A DNA stretch of 46,512 nucleotides from Streptoalloteichus tenebrarius. Its GTDB lineage: Bacteria; Actinomycetota; Actinomycetes; Mycobacteriales; Pseudonocardiaceae. This document shows, in pieces, positions 1-8,160 of the stretch (position 1 is the first letter of the stretch; each line of letters begins with the position of its first letter). The notes beneath the pieces were generated by a model. That model did not search any database. It had not been told where the DNA came from and was given only the letters and a program-made list of their open reading frames with translations. The position numbers were made by a program, and so were the translations under genes. The stretch spans positions 1-46,512 of the forward strand of contig NZ_JAMTCP010000050.1 of NCBI RefSeq assembly GCF_024171885.1. Direction: 5' to 3'.

Positions 1-219
1 GGTGTCTGGGTTTCTCGCGTGAGAGGTCCGGTGTGGACGGTTCCACCGGTGGCGGCGGAGGAGGTCGGAGGCGGGAACACCATCCCCGTGGGGTCGGAGC
101 GCGTGGCGCGGCAGGGATGAGGGCGTGCCGACGGGTTGGGCCGGCACTGGTCGGGCCATGGCGAAGATCAGGCCGCCGAGGAGTGCTGCAAGACTGCCGC
201 AGGTGACGAGCTGGATCAC
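1..219 (-). CDS. Partial small membrane protein, runs off left edge
   Basis: An open frame runs leftwards from a GTG at 219 to the window edge with no stop (73 codons seen). A good ribosome site, AGGGAGGG, lies just upstream of the GTG. The first 25 residues include a hydrophobic stretch (LVTCGSLAALLGGLIFAMA) that would make one membrane segment or a signal anchor; the rest is basic and proline-rich. No family is recognised. It is divergent from the XRE regulator at 453, and 220-452 is the shared promoter region. It could still be a chance frame, because the far end is not visible. Confidence 0.4.
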   Translation of the reverse strand, partial: MIQLVTCGSLAALLGGLIFAMARPVPAQPVGTPSSLPRHALRPHGDGVPASDLLRRHRWNRPHRTSHARNPDT

Positions 220-439
220 AGTCCCTCCCTTACAGACTGGTCGGCCATAGATGACGACCCGAGGTGAACCACATCGCCGACTGCGACCGAACGAACGAGT
301 CGGAGAGGTGGTGCTGACACAGCCGGGGCGGGGAAGCCCTCCGCGTCATGCCCTCAAGGTAGATGCTTTATAAAGCTCTCCGGAAGCCGCCTGAACGGGT
401 GATCGCCAGGGAGGTTGTCCCCGGGAGGGAGGCCGCTCG

Positions 440-452
440 TACTGTTCGCGGC
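440..452 (+). promoter_or_regulatory. Extended -10 site directly before the XRE gene (leaderless type)
   Basis: TACTGT at 440-445 is followed by exactly 7 nt and then ATG at 453. The spacing places the expected transcription start on the A of the ATG. No usable Shine-Dalgarno precedes this ATG. Leaderless transcripts are common in actinobacteria; the same geometry is seen at several other genes in this window. Confidence 0.45.
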
Positions 453-1334
453 ATGGCAAGAACGAGTCGTGCGATCGCACCAACGAACGTCCGACGCAGG
501 CGGCTCGGCGCAGAACTGCGGCGACTCCGAGAGTCGATGAAGCTGTCGATGCAGGATGCGGCGGATGTGCTCGACAAGACGGCGCAGACGATCTCGAACA
601 TGGAGCGTGGCCGGTACGGCGTCAGCAAGGCTGAACTTGAGAAACTGCTGGTCGTCTATGGAGCCACGCAGGAGGAGCGTGAGACGCTTGAGTCCCTGAG
701 GCGGGACGGTGCCAAGCGTGGTTGGTGGTCTACTTACGGGCTGCCGGACTGGGCGAAGCCGTACGTGGGGCTGGAGACAGATGCGGTTGCTGTTCGCAAC
801 GCCGAACCTTTGATCATTCCAGGTCTGATGCAGACCGCGAGCTATGCGGAAGCCATCCACCTGGTGGCGCGCCAGGCAACCCCACCTGAACAGGTAGCGA
901 AGCGAGTGGATGTTCGGATCCAACGTGCACGTCGACTGCATGACGCGGAGCCGCTTGAGCTATGGGCGATCGTTGGTGAAGAGGCGTTGCGTCGGGAAGT
1001 CGGCGGCGCTCAGGTCATGACCGAGCAACTTGATCACATACTGTCACTCCTAGAGCTGCCCAATGTGACCCTTCAGGTGCTTCCGCTCAGCCATGGGGCG
1101 CACCCCTGCATGGCTGGCGGGCTTGTGTTGCTACGGTTTGCCGACCCTCTTGACCCACCCTTGGGCTACCTCGAATACCCGTTGGGCGCACATGTAGTAG
1201 AAGATGATGAAGCCGTGCGTCGCCTGGAGACCCTCTTCGATGATCTGCGCGCGCTGGCTTTGGACCCGCGGGCGTCTGTACGGCTCATCACTACGATTCG
1301 AGACGAGTACAGGAGGCGTACGGGTGGCTCTTGA
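453..1334 (+). CDS. XRE-family regulator with DUF5753 (Scr1/WhiJ type)
   Basis: A 293-aa protein with an N-terminal XRE helix-turn-helix (about residues 15-70: RLGAELRRLRESMKLSMQDA, then QTISNMERG) and a C-terminal DUF5753 domain (GLPDWAKPYVGLE, IIPGLMQTASYAEAI, VQVLP-like region). This is the architecture of Streptomyces WhiJ-like and Scr1 toxin-antitoxin-like regulators, which pair with small DUF397 proteins; such a partner overlaps its 3' end here. The ATG at 453 is preferred over one at 363 because the HTH starts soon after it and TACTGT lies 7 nt before it. Codon use is less GC-biased than most of the window. Likely DNA-binding and cytoplasmic; specific targets unknown. Confidence 0.85.
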   Translation: MARTSRAIAPTNVRRRRLGAELRRLRESMKLSMQDAADVLDKTAQTISNMERGRYGVSKAELEKLLVVYGATQEERETLESLRRDGAKRGWWSTYGLPDWAKPYVGLETDAVAVRNAEPLIIPGLMQTASYAEAIHLVARQATPPEQVAKRVDVRIQRARRLHDAEPLELWAIVGEEALRREVGGAQVMTEQLDHILSLLELPNVTLQVLPLSHGAHPCMAGGLVLLRFADPLDPPLGYLEYPLGAHVVEDDEAVRRLETLFDDLRALALDPRASVRLITTIRDEYRRRTGGS

Positions 1335-1527
1335 TCGCTCATGGCGCAAGTCGAGCCGAAGTGCCGCCAACAGCGGCAACTGCGTCGAGGTCGCCGGCAT
1401 TGCGGCCGCTTTGGTGGCCGCTGTACGCGACTCGAAGAACCCGACCGGCCCAGTGCTCGTGTTCGCGCCCGCCGCGTTCACCGCGTTCGTCAACACCGTG
1501 AAGACCGGTCGGCTCGACCTGAGCTGA
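1324..1527 (+). CDS. DUF397 protein, copy 1 (overlaps the XRE gene)
   Basis: A 67-aa DUF397 protein starting at GTG 1324, inside the last codons of the XRE gene, so the two are translationally coupled. It shows the family pattern: SWRKSSRS near the N-terminus, GNCVEVA, then AVRDSKNPTGP and a C-terminal FTAFVNTVKTGRLDLS. DUF397 proteins are the small partners of WhiJ/Scr1-type XRE regulators; biochemical role is not settled. The ATG at 1341 used by an overlapping frame gives a non-family sequence and is rejected. Confidence 0.8.
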   Translation: MALDRSWRKSSRSAANSGNCVEVAGIAAALVAAVRDSKNPTGPVLVFAPAAFTAFVNTVKTGRLDLS

Positions 1528-1540
1528 CTATGAGCATGCA

Positions 1541-1573
1541 CTGAGGGCGGGGGCCGACGGTCCCCGCCCTCAG
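1541..1573 (+). terminator. Hairpin after DUF397 copy 1
   Basis: A perfect 12-bp stem (CTGAGGGCGGGG at 1541-1552 with its complement at 1562-1573) and a 9-nt loop, 13 nt after the stop. No U-run, as usual for actinomycete terminators. It recurs after copies 2 and 3. Confidence 0.65.
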
Positions 1574-1647
1574 TCGTTTGGCCCCTCGTTCGACAACCTG
1601 CCGTGGGGCACCATCAGGTCTGACTCGGTTCGAGGGGAGCAGTTGCG

Positions 1648-1863
1648 ATGCGGGAGTCAGCAACTTCAGCAGTCACGAGGTGGCGCAAGTCCAGCCGGTC
1701 CTCAGGGCAAAACGGCCAGTGTGTGGAGGTCGCCGGCAAGCTAGTTGGCGTTGCTGCGGTGCGGGATTCGAAGAACCCGACCGGCCCGGCGCTCGTCTTC
1801 GCCCCGGCCGCGTTCGCCGCGTTCGTCGGGGCCGTGAAGGAGGGCCGGCTCGACCTGAGCTGA
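1648..1863 (+). CDS. DUF397 protein, copy 2
   Basis: A 71-aa DUF397 protein (TRWRKSSRSSGQNGQCVEVAG, AVRDSKNPTGPALVFAPAAF, GRLDLS). A GAGGGGAGC site sits upstream of the ATG. The N-terminal residues MRESATSAVTRWRKS are identical in copies 2, 3 and 4, and the 5' flanks are nearly identical too, showing that a roughly 335-bp unit was duplicated in tandem. Each copy has its own leader and its own terminator hairpin, so the copies may be transcribed separately from the XRE gene. Confidence 0.85.
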   Translation: MRESATSAVTRWRKSSRSSGQNGQCVEVAGKLVGVAAVRDSKNPTGPALVFAPAAFAAFVGAVKEGRLDLS

Positions 1864-1878
1864 CTGCGAGTGTGCACC

Positions 1879-1907
1879 GAGGGCGGGGGCCGACGGTCCC
1901 CGCCCTC
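1879..1907 (+). terminator. Hairpin after DUF397 copy 2
   Basis: A 10-bp perfect stem GAGGGCGGGG (1879-1888) with its complement at 1898-1907. It is part of the repeated unit. Confidence 0.6.
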
Positions 1908-1983
1908 AGTCGTTTGGCCCCTCGTTCGGCAACCTGTCGTGGGGAACCATCAGGCCTGACTCGAATCGAGGGGAGCAGTTGCG

Positions 1984-2196
1984 ATGCGGGAGTCAGCAAC
2001 TTCAGCAGTCACGAGGTGGCGCAAGAGCAGCCACAGCAGCCCGAATGGGACCGCTTGTGTCGAGGTAGCGGCTTCCGAGGATGTTGCTGCGGTGCGGGAT
2101 TCGAAGAACCCGACCGGGCCGGCGTTGGTGTTCGCTTCGTCAGCGTTCACGGCGTTCATCGGGGCCGTGAAGCAGGGGCAGCTCGACTTGAGCTGA
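1984..2196 (+). CDS. DUF397 protein, copy 3
   Basis: A 70-aa DUF397 protein with the same first residues as copy 2 but a more diverged middle (HSSPNGTACVEVAASEDV) before AVRDSKNPTGPALVF. The ATG lies 336 bp after that of copy 2. The variable core between conserved ends suggests diversification of specificity after duplication, which is inference. Confidence 0.85.
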   Translation: MRESATSAVTRWRKSSHSSPNGTACVEVAASEDVAAVRDSKNPTGPALVFASSAFTAFIGAVKQGQLDLS

Positions 2197-2211
2197 CTGT
2201 GAGCATGCACT

Positions 2212-2240
2212 GAGGGCGGGGGCGGTCGGCCCCCGCCCTC
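2212..2240 (+). terminator. Hairpin after DUF397 copy 3
   Basis: A perfect 12-bp stem, 2212-2223 with 2229-2240, and a 5-nt loop. The stem contains compensating changes relative to the earlier copies, which supports selection on the structure. Confidence 0.6.
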
Positions 2241-2316
2241 GTTCGTTTGGCCCCTCGTTCGGCAACCTGTCGTGGGGAACCATCAGGCCTAACTCGAATC
2301 GAGGGGAGCAGTTGCG

Positions 2317-2532
2317 ATGCGGGAGTCAGCAACTTCAGCAGTCACGAGGTGGCGCAAGTCCAGCCGCTCTTCTGGCCAGAACGGAAACTGCGTGGAGGTC
2401 GCCGGCAAGCTACTTGGCATGGCTGCGGTGCGGGATTCGAAGAACCCGACCGGCCCGGCGCTCGTCTTCGCCCCGGCCGCGTTCACCGCGTTCGTCAACA
2501 CCGTGAAGACCGGTCGGCTCGACCTGAGCTGA
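2317..2532 (+). CDS. DUF397 protein, copy 4
   Basis: A 71-aa DUF397 protein, 333 bp after copy 3. Its middle (SSGQNGNCVEVAGKL) resembles copy 2, while its C-terminus (FTAFVNTVKTGRLDLS) matches copy 1, so the array looks mosaic, as gene conversion or unequal crossing-over would produce. Confidence 0.85.
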   Translation: MRESATSAVTRWRKSSRSSGQNGNCVEVAGKLLGMAAVRDSKNPTGPALVFAPAAFTAFVNTVKTGRLDLS

Positions 2533-2550
2533 GTGCGGTCCGGAGCTGAG

Positions 2551-2587
2551 GGCGGGGCTGGGCGTTGGTTGACTGCCCGGCCCCGCC
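2551..2587 (+). terminator. Hairpin closing the DUF397 array
   Basis: A 13-bp stem with one mismatch (2551-2563 with 2575-2587), differing in sequence from the three internal array hairpins. Confidence 0.5.
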
Positions 2588-2640
2588 TTCCCCGCTTCCG
2601 GGAGGAAGGCTGGCTGGCCCAGCTCGCCGGGAGTGGTTGG

Positions 2641-2919
2641 TCAATGGTCGCGGCCGAGGAGGATGTGCGGGTAGCCGCGGTGAACCTGGGGCCCCAGCTC
2701 CACTCCGAGATCGGCGATGACCTTCTCCGGGCGTGCGGTGGCGTCGTCGACATCCCGCGCCAGCACGAGACGGAATGTTCCGGTCGGGTGAACGGGATCG
2801 CCGGCGACGTGGACATGAACCTCGCGATGCGACCGCTGCACGACATCACGGGCTCGGAGGGTGATGTGAGTTGCGAGGACGCCTACAAGCGCTTCACTAG
2901 GCAAGTCCAGTGTCGGCAA
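2641..2919 (-). CDS. Hypothetical protein, 92 aa
   Basis: The frame has coding-like GC3 over most of its length and ends with YPHILLGRDH. The only start is a TTG without a clear ribosome site. No family is recognised. It lies directly after a decayed LysR fragment on the same strand, so it may itself be the tail of a disrupted gene. Confidence 0.4.
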   Translation of the reverse strand: MPTLDLPSEALVGVLATHITLRARDVVQRSHREVHVHVAGDPVHPTGTFRLVLARDVDDATARPEKVIADLGVELGPQVHRGYPHILLGRDH

Positions 2920-2989
2920 TGGAGTTGTCGGGAACGTACGCGAACATCTTTGCCTCGACCGCGAGGGACGAGTGATTCCCTAACCAGAC

Positions 2990-3431
2990 GTCGGCATGGA
3001 TCGCGGCCAAGGCCACGGCGCGCGACGACCCGTCAGTCCGGTAGAGCCGAGGGGATGGCCCGGGTCGGCGTCGCCTCGGAGAAGGCGTTCCACAGCAGAG
3101 CAGCGGCAGATCGGGCAGCCGCTCGGCGCTGACCGGGGTGTCGGGCAGTTCGCGGGCGGTGAGGTTGGTGAGCAGGGCGACGCGTTCGCGGTGCCATTCC
3201 AGGAAGTCGTAGTCCAGGGTGGGTGGTGGCCGGGTTCGGCGGCGAAGCTGCCGCACACCAGGTCGACCCTCTTGCCGTCGAGTTTGCGCCACAGGTCGCG
3301 GGTGCGGACGTGCTCGATGTTGAGCTGCACGCCGCGGCGCTCGAAGTCCTCGCGCAGCGCGGGCCAGACGGCGCCGAGGAACTGCACGGTGAACTCGGTG
3401 GTGCCACCACTGATCTGCTGATCATTAGCTG
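2990..3431 (-). pseudogene. LysR-type regulator remnant (ligand-binding domain)
   Basis: In one frame (about 3429-3228) the sequence reads GGTTEFTVQFLGAVWPALRE, then LWRKLDGKRVDLVCGSFAAE, typical of the start of a LysR substrate-binding domain. The reading then shifts near 3225 to another frame with LDYDFLEWHRERVALL and ARELPDTPVSAERLPDLPLL, also LysR-like. After about 3080 no frame is convincing. The N-terminal HTH half is missing. This is a truncated, frameshifted pseudogene. Confidence 0.55.
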
Positions 3432-3452
3432 CTCGACCAAAGACCAGGGAGG

Positions 3453-3510
3453 GCCTCGCGCGCGACTACTGGGCTGTAGTAGGGGGACCCCCCACTTCTA
3501 GAGTCCCATG
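3453..3510 (+). repeat. Dispersed hairpin element, copy A (diverged)
   Basis: It shares CGCGCGACTACT, the GGGGGACCCCC core and CCCACTTC with the two better copies at 20890 and 21393, but the segment between is altered (GGGCTGTAGTAG, itself an inverted repeat). It lies just upstream of the decayed LysR gene. Confidence 0.45.
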
Positions 3511-3551
3511 GGGCACCGACAGAATCCGCCCGAGGACCAGGACGCAGACGG

Positions 3552-3599
3552 GCGAGACGCCGGAAGATCCGCCAACCGGGTGGACTTCCGGCGTCTCGC
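3552..3599. terminator. Strong hairpin between LysR remnant and SDR gene
   Basis: A perfect 15-bp stem, GCGAGACGCCGGAAG at 3552-3566 with its complement at 3585-3599, and an 18-nt loop. It lies downstream of the SDR gene (minus strand) in an otherwise gene-free stretch from about 3510 to 3730. Confidence 0.6.
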
Positions 3600-3730
3600 T
3601 CGGTCTTTCCTGGATTGGGCCGCTCGGCGCGTCGCTCGGGGCTTCGCGGTCCGCACGGAAGTTCCGGTCTCCGTGGTGAAGCGGAATCCGCTCGGCCGAA
3701 CCGACCACCGACCAAGACAGCCAAGGCAGC

Positions 3731-4474
3731 TCAGGGCCAGGAGGTCTCGGAGGTCGGGCAGACGACCAACTCCCGCACCTCGCAGCCCGGGGGCTGGGTC
3801 AGCGCCAGCAGCACCGCCCTGGCGACGTTCTCCGGCGCGTTGAGGACGCTCTCATCGGCCGGGCGGTACTTCTCGTCCCGGTCGGCGAAGAAGTTCGTCC
3901 GCATGCCGCCCGGCACCAGGAGGGTCACCCCGACCTCGCCGGCCAGCTCCGCCGCGAGCGCGCGCGTGAAGCCGACGACGCCGAACTTGGCGGCGCAGTA
4001 GGCGGTCGCGTCGCTGACGGCGCGCAGGCCCAACGTCGAGGCGACGGTCACGACGTGGCCGTGGCTGCTGGTCAGGTAGGGCAGCGCGGCGCGCACGACG
4101 GCGGCGGTGCCCAGCAGGTCGACGGCCACGACGTTGTCCCACTCCTTGCCGGGCACGTCCGCGAGCCGTCCGCAGCGGTCGATGCCGGCGGCGGTCACCA
4201 CCGCGTCGAGCCCGCCCGCACGCTCCGCCAGCTCGCGCACCGCGCGTTCGGTCGCGCGCGTGTCGGCCACGTCGACGCGGGCGAAGTCCTCGTCGCGCAG
4301 GGAGTCGGGCTGGTTGAGGTCGAGCACGAGCGGACGCCCGCCGGCCTCTCTCACGGCGCGCACCACGGCGGCGCCCAGTCCGGACGAGCCCCCGCTGACC
4401 AGCACGGTGCCCGGGTTGTCCCGGCCCCGGCGGTCACTGGCGGCGATCCCCAGGTCCTGCGGTCGAATCGTCAC
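3731..4474 (-). CDS. Short-chain dehydrogenase/reductase
   Basis: A 247-aa classical SDR. The nucleotide-binding motif is VSGGSSGLGAAVV, then VTAAGID (NAG-like position), the catalytic serine in VTVASTLG and the YCAAK catalytic pair. The GTG at 4474 is chosen because GAGGGGAGG precedes it at good distance; a GTG at 4498 would overlap that site. NAD(P)-dependent oxidoreductase of unknown substrate, cytoplasmic. It is downstream of the heptose operon on the same strand but separated by a 346-bp repeat tract. It is not the HldD-type epimerase, which belongs to the extended SDRs. Confidence 0.85.
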   Translation of the reverse strand: MTIRPQDLGIAASDRRGRDNPGTVLVSGGSSGLGAAVVRAVREAGGRPLVLDLNQPDSLRDEDFARVDVADTRATERAVRELAERAGGLDAVVTAAGIDRCGRLADVPGKEWDNVVAVDLLGTAAVVRAALPYLTSSHGHVVTVASTLGLRAVSDATAYCAAKFGVVGFTRALAAELAGEVGVTLLVPGGMRTNFFADRDEKYRPADESVLNAPENVARAVLLALTQPPGCEVRELVVCPTSETSWP

Positions 4475-4519
4475 GCTTGTCCTCCCCTCACTCGGCACTC
4501 ACTCCGGCCTGACAAACAG

Positions 4520-4735
4520 CGGAAGGTGCTCACATCCGCCGGAAACCCGCACACCACACCGGTGGACACTCACATCCGCCGGGCACCCCCACGCCCACAG
4601 CGCCTGACAGCCGCTCACATCCGCCGGCCGCCCCACACTCACACCGCCCCACACAACTCACACCGCCCCACACAACTCACACCGCCCCACACTCACACCG
4701 CCCGACACTCACACCGCCCGACAGTCGTTCCCGCC
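4520..4735. repeat. AC-rich minisatellite between SDR gene and heptose operon
   Basis: CTCACATCCGCCGG occurs three times between about 4528 and 4627, followed by a tandem array of ACTCACACCGCCC-type units with 16- to 19-bp period (4636-4735). No gene is seen in 4475-4820. On the transcribed (minus) strand the tract is G-rich. Confidence 0.7.
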
Positions 4736-4820
4736 CGACAGCCGCGCCCGTCTGACCACCACCCGGCGCTCGCCAAACAGCCGGCGAACCACCCGCCGAA
4801 CCGAGCACAGCACGAAGCGC

Positions 4821-6203
4821 TCAGCGGGACAGGGCACGGACCAGGCCCGTCGTGGACCGGCCGCGGTGGTAGGGCACGACCACGGCCTGGCCGCCCCAGC
4901 TCCGCACCAGCTCGGCCTCGGGCAGGCGGTCGGCGGAGTAGTCGCCGCCCTTGACCCACACGTCCGGCCGCAGCCGGGCCAGGGTCGCCTCCGGGGTGTC
5001 CTCGTCGAACACCACCACCGCGTCCACAGTGGACAGAGCACGCAGCAGCTCGGCGCGGTCGCGCTGGTCGATGATCGGACGCGCGGCGCCCTTCAGTCGA
5101 CGGACCGACGCGTCGGAGTTCAGGCACACCACGAGGCAGTCGCCCAGCGCCCGCGCCGCCGCGAGCGTCCTGGTGTGCCCGGCGTGCAGCAGGTCGAAAC
5201 ACCCACCGGTCGCCACGACGACCCCGCCGCGCGCCCGCGTGGCCGCGACCACCCGCTCCGCTTCGGCCATCCCGTCGTCCACCGGCGGCATTCCCCGGTG
5301 GTTCCCGTCGTCCATGGCGTCGACGCCGCCCGCCGCCAGGAACTCCCCGGCGGAGGTCACCGCCGCGGCGACCGCCTCGTCGGTGGGCGCTCCCTCGCGC
5401 AGCCACCGGGCGGCCGTGGCCGCGAACCGGTCGCCCGCCCCGCAGGGGTCGGCCACCGACACCTTCTGGGCCGGCGCGGCCACGGGCCCCGGCCCGCCCT
5501 GGTCGAGCAGCGCGCCGCGCGCGCCCATCGTCACCGCGACCGCCCTGGCCCGCCACTGCCGCCGCAGCGACGCCGCGCACCGCTCGGCGATCGCCAGTTC
5601 GGCCCCCTCGCCGCCGCGCTCCCCGCTGAACTGCCGGGCCTCGGCCAGGTTCGGCGTCGCGAGCCGCACGCCGGGCACGGGCGTCGCGCCCCTGGGGTGC
5701 GGGTCCCACACGACCGGAATCCGGGCCGCCAGGTCGGCGAGCAGGGCCCGCAGCGCCGGGTCCTCGGCCACGCCGCGCCCGTAGTCGGCCACCAGCACCG
5801 CCCCGGCCTCGCGCACGGCGGAGAGCATCGGCACGCTGAACGAGGGGCGCACGGAGGCCTGGCGGTCGCCCCGGTCGATGCGGGCCAGGGAGTGCCCGTC
5901 GCACCGCAGGCGCGTCTTCACCGGGGTCGGCCCCGCCGCCCGCCCCGCCACCAGGCGGACCCGGTCGCGCAGCAGGGATTCCAGCCGCTGTCCCGCCTCG
6001 TCGTCGGCCAGCGCGGTCACGAGCACGACGGGGACGCCGTCGGCGGCGGCGAGGGCGGCGGCCAGTCCCGCGCCGCCGGGCCGGGCGCGTTCCCGCCGGA
6101 CGTCGAGCACGGGGGCCGGCGCGTCCGGGCAGACCCGGGTGACCGAGCCGACCACGTCGACGTCCAGCAGGGCGTCGCCCACGACCACGAGCGGTCCGGT
6201 CAT
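4821..6203 (-). CDS. hldE: Bifunctional heptose-7-P kinase / heptose-1-P adenylyltransferase
   Basis: 460 aa with two domains. The N-terminal PfkB/ribokinase-like kinase (about 1-310) has GDALLD, a DPHPRG-type segment, and the catalytic ADPCGAGD motif. The C-terminal nucleotidyltransferase (about 325-460) has GCFDLLHAGH (HxGH), NSDASVRRLKG and VWVKGGDY. It phosphorylates D-glycero-D-manno-heptose 7-phosphate and later couples heptose 1-phosphate to AMP, giving ADP-heptose. The ATG at 6203 has GGAGGG upstream and overlaps the SIS stop by ATGA, so it is translationally coupled. Last gene of the operon. Confidence 0.88.
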   Translation of the reverse strand: MTGPLVVVGDALLDVDVVGSVTRVCPDAPAPVLDVRRERARPGGAGLAAALAAADGVPVVLVTALADDEAGQRLESLLRDRVRLVAGRAAGPTPVKTRLRCDGHSLARIDRGDRQASVRPSFSVPMLSAVREAGAVLVADYGRGVAEDPALRALLADLAARIPVVWDPHPRGATPVPGVRLATPNLAEARQFSGERGGEGAELAIAERCAASLRRQWRARAVAVTMGARGALLDQGGPGPVAAPAQKVSVADPCGAGDRFAATAARWLREGAPTDEAVAAAVTSAGEFLAAGGVDAMDDGNHRGMPPVDDGMAEAERVVAATRARGGVVVATGGCFDLLHAGHTRTLAAARALGDCLVVCLNSDASVRRLKGAARPIIDQRDRAELLRALSTVDAVVVFDEDTPEATLARLRPDVWVKGGDYSADRLPEAELVRSWGGQAVVVPYHRGRSTTGLVRALSR

Positions 6204-6934
6204 GACACCCTCCTCGTCACCGACGCCGTCGCCGACGCGGGCGCGGACCCGGACGCCGGGGAGACCGGGGCGGTCAGCCCGCCGGTCCCCGTCGCCCGCC
6301 GTTGTCCGTCCATTGTGGACAAAGCGCTCTCGAAGGCCGAACAGATCATGTGCACCGCCACGAGCTGCGCCTCCTGCACGCTGGCCGTGCTGCCGGGCAG
6401 GCACAGCGCCTCGTCCGCCACCTCGGCGAGCGGATTGGGGCGCGGCCCGGTGAGCGCCCACGTCGTCGCGCCGGCCCTGCGGGCCGCGTGCGCGGCGTAC
6501 AGGAGGTTGCGGCTGCGCCCGCTGGTGGACAGCAGCACCACGACGTCCCTCGGCCGCGCGTGCGCCTCCACCTGCCGGGCGAACACCTGGTCGTAGCCGT
6601 AGTCGTTGCCGATGGCGGTGAGGCTGGAGGTGTCGGCGTGCAGGGCGATCGCCGAGAACGGGCGGCGGTCGGTGGAGAACCGCCCGACCAGCTCCGCGGT
6701 GAGGTGCTGGGCCTCCGCCGCGCTCCCGCCGTTGCCCGCGGCCAACAGACGGCCACCGGCCACCAGTCGCCCTGCCAGGACCGCGCCCCACCGCGTGATC
6801 GTGGTGGCGTCGCCGCGCAGCGCGGCCAACGTCACCGTCAACGCGTCGACGTGCGCCTTGGCCGGGATGTCCGACAGCGTCGGCACCCTCCGGTCGTGAT
6901 CCCCTCGCCCCTGGTTCTCCCGCGGCGCGCTCAT
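6200..6934 (-). CDS. gmhA: SIS-domain sedoheptulose-7-phosphate isomerase (GmhA-like)
   Basis: 244 aa with a SIS domain. [20 protein letters not shown] is the GmhA phosphosugar motif, followed by [11 protein letters not shown] and [13 protein letters not shown]. GmhA converts sedoheptulose 7-phosphate to D-glycero-D-manno-heptose 7-phosphate, the first step of ADP-heptose synthesis. It overlaps the upstream transferase and downstream hldE by ATGA. A C-terminal tail of about 35 residues rich in A/S/P/T is extra to the family. Confidence 0.85.
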   Translation of the reverse strand: MSAPRENQGRGDHDRRVPTLSDIPAKAHVDALTVTLAALRGDATTITRWGAVLAGRLVAGGRLLAAGNGGSAAEAQHLTAELVGRFSTDRRPFSAIALHADTSSLTAIGNDYGYDQVFARQVEAHARPRDVVVLLSTSGRSRNLLYAAHAARRAGATTWALTGPRPNPLAEVADEALCLPGSTASVQEAQLVAVHMICSAFESALSTMDGQRRATGTGGLTAPVSPASGSAPASATASVTRRVS

Positions 6935-8160
6935 CGCGAACCACCCGCCGCCTGGTCGGCCGTCTCGCGCGGGCGGCACTCGACGATGGCGCGCTCGTAG
7001 ACCCGCCGGGTGTCCTGCGCGATGCGGTCCCAGTTGTAACGGGAGCACGCCCGGTCCCTGCCCGCCGCGCCGTAGGCGGCCCTGCGGCCGGGATCGGCCA
7101 GCAACGAGCGCAGCGCGCGGGCCAGCTCCTCCGGCCGGCGCGGCGGCACGTGCAGCCCGGTGATCCCGTCGACCACCGTGTCGGTCAGACCGCCCACGGC
7201 GGCGGCGACGACCGGCACACCACACGCCATCGCCTCCAGCGGCACGATGCCGAACGGCTCGTACCACGGGGTGCACACCACGGCGTCGGCGGAGCGCAGC
7301 AGCGCCGGCATCTCCGCGCGGGAGATCTGCCCCAGAAGCCGCACCCGGTCGGCCACGCCCTCCCGGGCGGCGTGCTCCTGGAGCCGGCGCGCCTCCTCGT
7401 CGGCGGCCAGCGCCTGCCTCGGCGGGCCGCCGGCGATCACCAGCTCGGTGTCGGGGAGCCGGCGCAGCGCGCTGATGATCGTGTCGAAGCCCTTGCGCGG
7501 CACCAGCCGGCCCACCGAGACCAGGCGGTGCGGCGCGCCGGTGGGCGCGCGCTCACCGCCGGGGCTGAACAGCTCGGGGTCGACCCCGCACGGGACCACC
7601 GAGATGTTGGCCCGCCGCACACCCATCCTGGCCAGCTCGAACACCTCGTCCGAGCACGTGGCGGCCACCCGGGTGGCCCGCTGCCCGATCTGGCGCTCCA
7701 ACGCCACCCGCTCCGACGGGCTGGTGTCGAGCGCGCCCTGGTGGCGCCGCTTCACCGTGCCGAGGGCGTGGAAGGTCTGCACGACGGGCAGCCCGTGCCC
7801 CCTGGCGCCCAGCAGGGAGGCCAGGCCGGACATCCAGAAGTGGGCGTGCACCACGTCCGGTCGGTCCCTGGCCCACTCGGCGTCCAGGAACTCGGCGAAC
7901 TCGCCCATGTGCGGCAGCAGCTCGTCCTTGGGCAGGCGCCGCGCGGGGCCGGCCGGCACGTGGACCACGGTCACGCCGGCGCCGGCGACCACGCGCTCGG
8001 GCAGGTCGCGCGCGTCCCGTCTGGTGTAGACGGTCACGGTGTGACCCAGCCGGGCCAACGCGGCGGACAGCTCCGCCACGTGCAGGTTCTGACCGCCGGC
8101 GTCGACCTCGCCCAACGCGGCCAGCGGGCTGGCGTGCTCGGACACCATCGCGATCCTCAT
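6931..8160 (-). CDS. GT4-type glycosyltransferase
   Basis: 409 aa with GT-B fold signals. N-terminal: [19 protein letters not shown] and DVVHAHFW. C-terminal: [15 protein letters not shown] and the E(x7)E motif [18 protein letters not shown]. It resembles MshA/sucrose-phosphate-synthase-like GT4 enzymes, which transfer from a nucleotide sugar. GGGAG precedes ATG 8160; ATGA overlaps link it to both neighbours. Donor inferred from context to be ADP-heptose or another hexose added to the same glycan. Confidence 0.85.
   Translation of the reverse strand: MRIAMVSEHASPLAALGEVDAGGQNLHVAELSAALARLGHTVTVYTRRDARDLPERVVAGAGVTVVHVPAGPARRLPKDELLPHMGEFAEFLDAEWARDRPDVVHAHFWMSGLASLLGARGHGLPVVQTFHALGTVKRRHQGALDTSPSERVALERQIGQRATRVAATCSDEVFELARMGVRRANISVVPCGVDPELFSPGGERAPTGAPHRLVSVGRLVPRKGFDTIISALRRLPDTELVIAGGPPRQALAADEEARRLQEHAAREGVADRVRLLGQISRAEMPALLRSADAVVCTPWYEPFGIVPLEAMACGVPVVAAAVGGLTDTVVDGITGLHVPPRRPEELARALRSLLADPGRRAAYGAAGRDRACSRYNWDRIAQDTRRVYERAIVECRPRETADQAAGGSR

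Noticed and set aside
2533-3132. 199-codon plus-strand frame after the DUF397 array
   Set aside because: Low-complexity translation, no ribosome site, and it runs opposite to a better minus-strand frame and the LysR remnant.
3731-4474. SDR as the missing ADP-heptose 6-epimerase (HldD)
   Set aside because: It is a short classical SDR with a C-terminal part unlike the extended SDR family, and it is separated from the heptose operon by a repeat tract.
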